A stretch of DNA of 64,000 nt from Erythroxylum novogranatense (Eukaryota; Streptophyta; Magnoliopsida; Malpighiales; Erythroxylaceae): contig CM057227.1 of NCBI GenBank assembly GCA_029891385.1, forward strand, positions 64,233,567 through 64,297,566. Reading direction: 5' to 3'. Position 1 is the first letter of the stretch. The number at the start of each line of letters is the position of its first letter. This document shows positions 55,377 through 64,000 of the stretch, piece after piece. The notes below the pieces were generated by a model. It searched no databases. It was not told the origin of the DNA and worked only from the letters and a program-made list of their open reading frames with translations. Position numbers and translations under genes: made by a program.

Positions 55377-57342
55377 ATGTCCCAATCATCCGAAAAGCAA
55401 CTCTCAGATCAAAAACAAGCTGACTTAGACCAATTCTATATAGATTTGTTGATCAACTTCACACGAACACCTACCCATACACTGCTACACAATCCCATCG
55501 TCCTTGAGCAGTGCCATTCATTAAATCAACTTTTCTAACCAAACTTTAATAAGAAGTTACTTTTCACACGTGCACAGCCCGCCCATCACCATCCAGCATT
55601 TACATTGATCCCAATGCATCTGGTTCATCTTCATGTCCTGTTCCTGACATCACTCACACTTGTCATTATCAAGAAGATATGACAGTTGCACAACAAAGGA
55701 CTTTAAAGGAGCTTGCCGCTCCTAACTTGGAGAACCATCCTTTTTGTATTAATGTTGAGAATGTTAACCTTGAGCTAAAACCTAGTTTTATCCATTTGCT
55801 TCTTTGTTTTAACGATCTTGCAAGTGAAGATCCATATGCTTATCTTAAAAAGTTCCACATGATTTGCAATGGAATGAAGTCAAGCTGAAAGCTTTCCCTT
55901 TCTCTTTGAAGGGGGGTGATGGGCTAAGGAGTGGTTGTTCTCAATCCCATCTGGTTCTATAAGGATGTGGAATGACCTTAATAGAATTTTATTGGAGAAG
56001 TACTTCCCATCCTCAAAAGTTGCCAACATTAGGACGGAGATATGTAGGATAAGACAAGCTCATGGTGAATCATTGTCTGAGTATTGGGAGAGGTTCGAGA
56101 AGCTCTGCAATCAATGTCCCCACCACTAAATTTTTGACTAACTACTCTTTCAATATTACTACGATGGGTTAACTCCCCAAAATAGGAGTATTATTGATAT
56201 AACTAGTGATGGAGCTTTGGTGAACAAAACATTCGAGGCAATAAGGCATTTAATCTCTGATATGGCTGAAAATTCTAAGCAATTTGGCACACAAGCTGAT
56301 CATAGATGTGTGAATGAGGTATGTGTCTCTAACCTAGAGAACAAGGTTAATGAGCTTACTTCTATGATGTGATCCTTCATGAGTGGAGATATGCAAGCTA
56401 TTGTCTATTCTATTTGTTCCATGCATCGTCATAATGCTAATAGATGTCCTACTATGCAAGATGATTCTACTGACCATATGAACGTATTTGGTGGTGTTTT
56501 TAATGCTAACCCGCAAAGAAAGTATGATCCCTACTCTCAAACCTACAATCTAGGATGGAGAGATCACCCCAACCTTCATTATGGGAATCCTCAGCAACCA
56601 TGTAGCCGAATTAATCAAGAGCACCTAACCCCCTTGGGTTTCAACCACAATTGAACTTTCCTAAACCTATGCTGCCACCTTCTAATCCTTCTTTGAATGA
56701 GGTTATGGATATGATGAAAACTATGGAATCTAACACCTTATCCATGCAGCAAAATTTTTTGTCTTTTCAATAGGACTATAAATCTTTTCAGCAAGAGACA
56801 AAGTCATGCATCCAAAATCTTGAGAGGCAAATGGGACAGTTGGCCTCTAACCTTGGAAAAATGGAGGCCCAAAATTTTGGAAAATTTTCGTCCTAAAGGT
56901 TGCAAAGCAAGGAAAATGTTTTTGCACTTAAGCTAAGAAGTGGGAAGGAGATTAGAGACAAAGTGATTATTTTCGATAAGGAGGATGAGTTGGAGGCTGA
57001 AAATAACAACCCAAAATTGATAGCACCACCCTCTAACCTCAAGGGTGTCGAACTGTCTTCTCAACCCAAGCAACCAACTTATGCTTCTAAGGTATCTCCT
57101 AACCTTGTTGATTCCACTAATAAGCTAACTCTACGTTTCCCTTTGAGTTCTAACAGGAAAAGGAAGGAGGATAAGGAGAAAGAAATATTAGAGTTGTTTA
57201 AAAAGGTGGAGATCAACATTCCTTTGCTGGACGCAATAAGACATGTGCCCAAGTATGCAAAATTTCTCCTTAAGCAAAATTTCTTAAGGAGAAGTGCACC
57301 ACTAAGAGAGCCAACAAGGTCAGAAATGGAGAGATAGTTGGC
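55377..57342 (+). pseudogene. gag: Athila-2 gag (decayed)
   Basis: N-terminal acidic/glutamine-rich stretch (55377-55538), then after frameshifts the Athila gag core: RTLKELAAPN, LKPSFIHLLLCFNDLASEDP and YLKKFHMICNGMK (55679-55888), then a slip into WNDLNRILLEKYFPSSKVAN and YWERFEKLCNQCPHH (55935-56129), DGLTPQNRSIIDI and AENSKQFGTQ (56160-56290). A zinc-knuckle remnant CSMHRHNANRCP near 56410-56445 lacks the second Cys. The C-terminal part (56900-57337) contains LRSGKEI, KEILELFKKVEINIPLLDAI and VPKYAKFL, leading into protease. It is broken by stops at about 55886, 56127 and 56370 and by frameshifts. Gag would form the particle shell. Confidence 0.87.
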
Positions 57343-58182
57343 TTGGGAGAGAATGTAAGTGCTATTCTCCAAAAGAAATTACCTATTAAACAAGGAGACC
57401 TAGGTGTGTTTTATATCCCTTGTTTCATTTGTAATATGTGCTTTGATAAGGCTATGTATGACTTAGGAGCTTCAATTAGTGTGAAGCCGAAATCCACCTT
57501 TGATTCTCTTAATATTGGTTCTTTGAAAAGCACTTCTATTATCATTCAACTTGCTAATAGTTCTTTTGTCTATCCTTTGGGTTGTTTGGAAGATGTGTTA
57601 GTTAAAGTTGATAGTTTGGTTTTCCCTTATAATTTCTATATCATTAAGACATGTGATGATCTCCCTTACACACATTCACCTCTTCTACTTGGGAGACCAT
57701 TTTTTAGAATTACTAAGACTGTGATTAATTGTGATGATTGCACTTTATCTATAAGGACTTATGATGAACATGTCTTGTTTAATTTTAATGAGGTAAAGAA
57801 ATATTATGATGATGTGCATGAATCATATAACTTAGATATCACTGGTCTGTTGGTGGACAAATTTTGTGCTTATGGTGATGATGATGACGTTAATATTGCT
57901 CTTATGCATTCCTTCTTCTCATTTTTTGATGTTAATGCCAATGATGCCATGATTTTTGAACCTTATGTGATTGATGCTATTATGGCATTGCAGTCTTCTT
58001 ATATGATGCCAAAATTGGATGTGTTTGCTAATTTACCTCTTTCCCATAAGAAAGTCTTACCTTTTGTGTTGTATGCTCTTAAGTTAGAATGGAAACCTTT
58101 GGTTGATCATTTGAAGTATGCTTTTTTTGGATCTAACGATACTCTTCCAGTGATTATTGCAAAGAATCTAACAACTATGTAG
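57343..58182 (+). pseudogene. pol: Athila-2 protease and RT entry region
   Basis: A 279-codon open stretch. AILQKKLPIKQGDLG and FYIPCFI lead to the aspartic protease with an intact MYDLGASISV active site (residues about 39-48), then LGCLEDVLVKVD and LLGRPFFRIT. The second half is the low-conservation spacer (DDDDVNIALMHSF) and ends with LEWKPLVDHLKYAFFG and LPVIIAKNL, the start of the RT region. The stop at 58180-58182 replaces a codon within NLT..EEERLL-type sequence and is followed in frame by more RT-like sequence. Confidence 0.9.
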
Positions 58183-59151
58183 GAGGAAAGATTGTTGCAT
58201 ATCTTAAAGGACCACAAGGCTGCCATTGGATGGACTTCAGCTAACATCAAAGGGATTTGTCCTTCTATATCTATGCAACACATACTTTTAGAGGATAATT
58301 CCAAGCTTTTGAGGGAGATGCAAAGATAGCTCAATCTTCCCATGATGGAGGTGGTGAAGGCTGAAATTTTGAAGCTTTTAGATGCAAGTGTCATAAACCC
58401 TATCTCTAATAGCAAATGGGTAAGTCTATCCATGTGGTTCCTAAAAAGATGGGCATTACAGTGGCGAAGAATGCTGAGAATGAGTTGGTGCCCACATGCC
58501 TGCAAAATGGTTAACAAATGTGTATTGATTATAGGAAGTTAAACTTGGCGACAAAAAAGGACCATTTTTCTTTTCCTTTCATAGCTAATAAGTCTTTCTA
58601 TTATTTCCTTGATGGATATAGTGGATATAATCAAATTTTTATTGCCCATGAGGATAAAAAAAAACTACCTTTACCTATCCATTTAGTACATATGCTTATA
58701 GAAAAATGCCCTTTGGTTTATGCAATGCACCTGCTACTTTTCAAATATGAATGATGAGCATATTTTTTGATTATGTAGAGAGGATCATTGAAGTTTTTAT
58801 GGATTATTTTACTATCTATGGTGATTCCATTAATCATTGTTTAGGAAACTTGTCTCTGATCTTGAAAAGATGCACGAATACTAACCTTATTTTGAATTAT
58901 GAAAAATATCATTTTTATGGTAGAATAAGGGAAAGTTCTAAGGCCTGTGATTTTTGAACATGGCATAGAGTTTGATAAAGCTAAGATAGATATTATCTTG
59001 TCTTTACCTTACCCCTCCTCTATGAGGATGTTCAATCTCTTGTCTCTAATCTTGAAAAGATGCATGAATACTAACTTTGTTGAACTATGAAAAATGTCAT
59101 TTTATGGTAGAACAAAGGATAGTTTTAAGGCATGTAATTTTTTAACGTGGC
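58183..59151 (+). pseudogene. pol: Athila-2 reverse transcriptase, damaged and partly duplicated
   Basis: HILKDHKAAIGWTSANIKGI, then MMEVVKAEILKLLDASVINP, a frameshifted stretch, CIDYRKLNLATKKDHF (58518 on), FYYFLDGYSGYNQIFIAHED, and the catalytic loop near 58796-58810. That loop reads F-M-D-Y-F, so the second catalytic Asp of the usual F-M-D-D-F is Tyr. Next come LSLILKRCTNTNLILNYEK and a direct tandem duplication of about 190 bp (58849-59038 and 59039-59228), so the end of RT occurs twice. Frameshifts in both copies. Not functional. Confidence 0.9.
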
Positions 59152-59228
59152 TTGGAGGTTGATAAAGCTAAGATAGATATTATCTTTTCCTTACCTTATC
59201 CCTCCTCTATAAGGGATGTTCAATCTTT
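58849..59228 (+). repeat. 190-bp tandem duplication in Athila-2 pol
   Basis: CTTGTCTCTGATCTTGAAAA at 58849 and CTTGTCTCTAATCTTGAAAA at 59039 begin two collinear copies. Both run through AAAGCTAAGATAGATATTAT to GATGTTCAAT (ending near 59036 and 59226). They differ at perhaps 10 percent of positions with small gaps, so the duplication is old. Confidence 0.88.
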
Positions 59229-59790
59229 TCTTAGACATGCAAGTTTCTATCGCAAGTTTATCAAGGATTTTAGCAAAGTAGTCACACCCCCATGCAAGTT
59301 GTTAGCCAAATATGTTGAGTTCATCTTCTCTCACAAATGCAAGGATGCATTTGACTTGTTGAAAAATAAGTTGGCAATGGCATCCATCATCCAACCACCT
59401 AACTGGGAGCTTCCTTTTAAGATTATATATGATGCCATTGACTATGTAATTGGAGTTATTCTTGGGCAATGTATAGGGAAGTTTTTGCATGTGAATGCTT
59501 ATGCTTCTAGGACATTGGATGAGGCTCAGTGCAATTACCGTATCACTGAGAAGGAATTGTTTAATGTTACGTTTACTCTTGAAAAGTTTCAGTCATACTT
59601 GGCAAAAAAGTTGTTGTTTTCACTAATCATGCAACTCTTAGGTATCTTTTAAAGAAAATGGAATCCAAGCCGCGGCTTACCAAATAAGTTTTGCTCCTAC
59701 AACAGTTTGACCTTGAGATTAAGTACAAAAAGGGAGCTAAGAACCTTGTTGTTAATCACTTAAGCTGACTCAATGACAAGGGAGTTGATG
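59152..59790 (+). pseudogene. pol: Athila-2 RT end and RNase H
   Basis: A 166-codon frame: DKAKIDIIFSLPYPSSIRDV and SFYRKFIKDFSKV (end of RT thumb/connection), then RNase H with IIYDAIDYVIGVILGQ, AYASRTLDEAQCNY and [20 protein letters not shown]. After a one-base slip near 59610 the sequence continues as [37 protein letters not shown] and VVNHLS, the end of RNase H and link to integrase. The usual TDHA catalytic Asp reads Asn (TNHA). Confidence 0.88.
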
Positions 59791-60955
59791 TTGTTCCTGT
59801 CAAGGAGACCTTTCCTATTGAATAGTTGTATGTCGTCCTCCATGCTACTCCTCAACCATGGTATGCTGATTTAGTTAACTTTTTGGTTACAAATGAGTTA
59901 CCCTCAGGTATGTCTAAATCTCAAAGAGATAATTTTTTTTCTAATGCTAAGTATTATTATTGGGATAATCCATATTTGTGATAGTTCTATGTTGATCAAG
60001 TTATTAGGAGATATATGCCACAAGATGAGTTTAATTCAATACTTGCTTTTTGTCATACTTATTCTTGTGGTGGTCATTTAGGTGCCAAGTGTGTATCATA
60101 CGGTGCTTTATTGTGGTTTCATTTGGCCTTCATTATTTAAAGATACATTCCACTTCTATAAATCATGAGAAAGATGTTAAAGAACTGGTAACATAACTCA
60201 GAGAAATCAGATGCTGCAAACTACTTTGATTTTTAGTGAGATATTTGTTGATTGATGTATTGATTTCATGGGTTCTTATCCCTCTTCTTATGTCTATCTT
60301 TATATCTTGCTTATTGTGGATTATGTATCTAAATGGATTGAGGCTATTCCTATTAGAACTAATGATACTAAGGTTGTTGTTGGACTTGTTAAGGCTAACA
60401 TTTTTGACATGTTTGGCATTCCCAAAACAATAATCAGTGATAGGGGATCCACTTTCTTAATCGATCCTTTGAGGACATGTAGAACTAGCATAGCATACCA
60501 TCCTCAAACAAATGGCCAAGTTGAAGTTTCTAACCGTGAGATTCAATCTATCTTGGAGAAGACAGTGCAACCGAATCGAAAAGATTGGAGTTTTAGATTG
60601 GGAGATGTATTGTAGGCTTATAGAATAGCTTACAAGACTCCTTTAGGAATTTCACCCTTTAGGATGGTTTATGGGAAAGCTTGTCACCTTCTAGTAGAAT
60701 TTGAGCACAAAGCATTTTGGACCAATAAGTAATGTAACTTGAACTATGATGAGGCTGGAAATTTTAGGAAATTATAATTGCAAGAGTTGGAGGAGATAAA
60801 GAATGACACCTACGATAACTTGAGGATTTTCAAGGAGAAGTCGAAGGCAGTTTATGACAAGATGATTAGTAGGAAGGAGTCTCATATCGGTTAGAAAGTT
60901 CTTCTCTACCAGTCACGCCTTTTCCTCTTCCTAGATAAACTTCGATCTCATTAGG
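59791..60955 (+). pseudogene. pol: Athila-2 integrase
   Basis: Begins with a degenerate N-terminal part (QPWYADLVNFLVTNELP) and the zinc domain: FCHTYSCGGHLGA gives the two His, but the expected C-x2-C stretch near 60150-60185 has lost its cysteines. The core has IDFMGSYPSSY (first Asp, about 60260), DYVSKWIEAIPIRTNDTKVV, IISDRGSTF (second Asp, about 60435), YHPQTNGQVEVSNREIQSIL (Glu about 60520), and RKDWSFRLGDVL. A small deletion lies between SDRG and YHPQ (RTCRTS replaces a longer conserved segment). It continues after stops with [20 protein letters not shown] and ends near 60955 with VLLYQSRLFLFLDKLRS, the usual Athila pol C-terminus. No env-like frame follows. Confidence 0.9.
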
Positions 60956-62088
60956 TTATTTTTTGCATTAAATTTTTTATTTTTAGCTGGTTATTGGTTT
61001 GGATATTTTCTTGATTTTCATGTTTTAATGTGTCACACCTTCGCTCTTGCTTGAACTTGAAGGTTTTCACTTGTACTTGCATACTTTATTCCAAAAACCC
61101 ATAAACATTGAAAAAAATCAAAAAAATTTAAAAAGATTTTATATTTTTGCATGTTTTGCACCCTAAGTGTTTGGTTGTCTTTTTATCTCCCAACGATTGA
61201 TAAGAATAAGAATGTTATAGATGAGAATTAATATATGATTTTTAAATCATAAATTTGATGAATGTATTTTTATGTAAGTTCTGAGCATGATGGTATTTGG
61301 ATTGACCTTGAAACTACATTATGTTGACTTAATATATGATTGTCCCATGTGAGTTTTTGAACCTTCAACATATCTCTTTCATGTGTGATTTCATTCAATG
61401 CTTTCTATCTCTAAAACTTGCTTCATATCTTGTTAAGACTACATTTGTGCATGCATTACATAAACATGATAAAGGCCCCTAGTATTTTAATCCACTTAAC
61501 CAAAAAGCCAACCTAAAGCTTGTTGACTACTAGTCAGCCCATTAAAACTTATTAAATGTTCTTTTCTTTTTCCATGTTTAACATAGCCTGTTATTGTTTC
61601 ACTTATTTGTCTAACCCTTATAAAAACTTAAAGAGGTTGTGCATGCTTGGTTTTTTCTGATATATGGCTTGTTTTGTGTTTAATTATTAAGGGAGAGTAT
61701 TCAACAAAAACAAAAACAAAAAGGATTGAGGCTGAGAATAAAATAAAAGAAAAGGATTCCCCACAAGATTTTCTTGTTCAATATTATTAGGATTGAAATT
61801 TCAAATGAAAAGTTTAGTTGTGCTTGATTGTTTGATATTATGCATGGTGCGTGAAATTTATGTCATTGATTATTTTTATGTTCTGCTTTCTTTGATATTT
61901 AATATTTTCTTTACCTTTCTTTTACCTCACCCCTAGCCCAACCAAGTTACATCCTTATTAAGACCTTTTGATTTGTGTTGTGCATATATATTTAGTACCG
62001 CATTCAAGATTGAAGAGCAAATATATGGTAGAGCATTGCATTGTTTGAATTTATGAGAGTTAAACACATATGAGCCTTAAACACTTTG
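60956..62088 (+). other. Athila-2 3' non-coding region
   Basis: AT-rich, no coding frame on either strand. The stretch CCCATAAACATTGAAAAAAA to TTTGCATGTTTTGCACC (about 61098-61160) resembles the A-rich segment that commonly follows pol in Athila elements. A purine-rich run at 61690-61760 (AACAAAAACAAAAAGGATTG) is seen. I cannot identify a PPT or the 3' LTR. They would lie beyond LTR E or outside the window. Confidence 0.55.
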
Positions 62089-64000
62089 TGTTGGATCCCG
62101 TTTCCGGAACCCAACTTCTTACACTGAACACTCATAACCACTCTTGAAGCGGAATGAAAATCGAAAACCAAAGCGATTGAAACGAAACAAATGCGAAGCT
62201 AAAAGGATCGAATACAAATGAAATCAATGATTCAAATCGAACGTAAATGTGGAAACATATACGAAGCGATTTTGAATCGGATTATCGAATAACAAACCAG
62301 CAAAACAGATACGGATCGAATCTAATTGGGAATCAAAACATGCAAATGAAAAGAAATCAAATAGCATTACAAGTGTCCGACATCTGGGAATAATTATCTT
62401 AAGGAAGCGTTGCGTTGGATACCTTATACTTGACCTATACAAACCGGTATTATTTTTTTTTGTTTTTCTCTTTTCCATCTGACACATCTTTTCAAATCTC
62501 ATATTAATCAAAGCAATGTAATCTCCCCTTTGGAAATTTCATCCTTAATCAGACTCAATTTACTCGGCATCTCTTAATCATGCATATTTCAATATCATCT
62601 TTAACAAAAATCTTATTCTCACATTAAAATTTGTACACTAATACACGTATCCATATGCTATCTTATAAAAATCGGGCAGCATAACGGCTGCACAAGAACA
62701 AAACCCAAACCTGCAAGGTATGAAAAACTCACTTCTATAACTTTCAACCAATCACACATACATCATATCTACCGGATCCTCCGTTTGGGATCTCAGCAAA
62801 CACAATCTTATTTCTAATTCTTTTTCCAGTCATTTTTCATATCCAATTCATATTCATCACATTCAAACTCATATACAATTTTCATTAACTCATATACAAA
62901 AATAATGCTTCCATCAAACCTAAAACCAATCGCATTTAGAAACCATCACAAATTATATCCCATCGTCAAACACATTTATCCATATCTATATATATATCTA
63001 TGCCAATTACATTCATAACTCAATTCAATTTGTGTACAAAACCAATTTGCACACTCCATATCCATACACATTTTCCAATTCCACAACTCAAATTCTTATA
63101 CAAAATTATAATCCAAAATACATCATGAACTAACTGCTTACAATACTCTAATGGCATTTCAAGCCATACCCTAATACCAATACTCATAAACTAAAATACA
63201 CAATTTACAAACACATGCACAAATACTGATTTCTTGACGTCTTTCATCCGATCTCCTACTCGAATACCTGGAGATGGGGATGAAAGGGGGGTGAGCTCGG
63301 AAGCTCGTTGATAACATGTTCATCTATCAAATGATAAGAAAAAATATTTTTAAACCTTAATTTTAGTTGATCGAAAACAGCGAAGGTTTATTTCTCAAAA
63401 ACTTCACAATTTCAAAATCTTTCATAAACATTTACAAACAGTTTTGCATGACTCTCATAGTTGAAAATCCCAATTTCTCATTTGTCGAAATTTCAAACCA
63501 TTGACAACATGAAATGCATCACATATAAATGCAGCACATTCTAAACAAAGCAAAACACTTAACACATCAAACGGTTTGGGTCGGTCCATAAAACAGGAAG
63601 TACTGCACATTTCCGCAAAGTGGTCCTGTGCAGCTATGAACACATGGGGAGCCCGAAAACGAAGCTCCTATGCCACTAGCGGGTAGCCGGAAGAAGGCTT
63701 TTAAAAATGAGACTAGTGCACTGACTCCACATGAGGGACCTAACCAAACCCATGTAACACGTAATAATGCTTGAAAGATAATTTACCCGAAGGCATATAT
63801 CGAATTTGTACTTTTCATGTCATCTCACTTTCAACATAATGTCTATAATTCACAATATCACACAAGTTCACATTATCAAATTATCAATCAATTTAACACA
63901 ATGAAATCACATGAGTATTTCAAATCTATCAATTTATTCAAGAATCCATTGAATAAACAATTTAAGTCAATTATGGAAACTTATCCAAACCATTGTAGAT
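62089..64000 (-). mobile_element. LTR of family E, truncated by the window edge
   Basis: On the minus strand this ends at 62089 with GGGTTCCGGAAACGGGATCC + AACA, the same kind of palindromic end as the outer end of element C. The acceptor-like block (CATCTCCAG on the minus strand near 63275, with the GAGCTCACCCCC stretch beside it) and the CCACTAGCGGGTAGCC block near 63675 match C and D. It runs past 64000. The left flank CTTTG (62084-62088) would be the target duplication. Solo or full cannot be decided. Confidence 0.85.

Overview
This window looks like repeat-dense heterochromatin from a flowering-plant nuclear genome. I see no host gene, rRNA, tRNA, CRISPR array or bacterial-type signal. 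Almost every base can be assigned to LTR retrotransposons inserted into one another. The species cannot be named from this sequence. Two Athila-type Ty3/gypsy elements, one Ty1/copia element resembling the Tork lineage, and several very long-LTR Ty3/gypsy families are present. I name the long-LTR families A to F here. A and C carry the 'GAGGACGAAAT + purine tract' signature typical of the Tekay/Del chromovirus group, and the others are linked to them by LTR similarity. All coding regions are broken.

Layout. 1-471: truncated minus-strand LTR of family B, inserted in element A. 472-9648: element A (plus strand), with a 5' LTR, tRNA-Met type PBS, 3.6 kb non-coding interior, PPT and complete 3' LTR. 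A sits in a copia-type LTR whose remainder is 9649-11726. 11727-12922: unassigned old repeat. 12923-26516: element C (minus strand, TSD TCATA), with two LTRs of about 4.36 kb around only 631 bp of interior. Its left LTR is interrupted by a solo LTR of family B (14500-18728, TSD TAACA). 26522-40919: Athila-1 (5' LTR part, PBS, gag, protease, RT, RNase H), split in its protease by the copia element (31197-38818, minus). 40920-45247: solo LTR of family F in the Athila-1 RNase H region. 45253-62088: Athila-2, whose 5' LTR is split by a solo LTR of family D (45804-50547, TSD TTGTA) and whose primer-binding site is split by a family-B-like solo LTR, B2 (51180-55270, TSD TTGTC). 62089-64000: start of a family E LTR.

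The most interesting signal is in the LTRs, not in proteins. Families B, B2, C, D and F share a modular LTR plan, in sense order: a degenerate tandem array with a period near 180-195 bp; a short CpG-rich, family-specific repeat island; a conserved 'CCGTCCGAC' block; a strong 5' splice-donor-like site; short tandem repeats able to form hairpins; and a 3' splice-acceptor-like site. A, B, B2 and F also share a 3' end block with a GATATC inverted repeat. A shares the island, donor, hairpin and acceptor modules. Element C is also odd because each LTR contains an older LTR end followed by an intact tRNA-Met primer-binding sequence, as if an LTR had grown outward over its own PBS.

All coordinates and matches were read by eye. 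Lineage names rest on recognised motifs, and percentage identities are only estimates.
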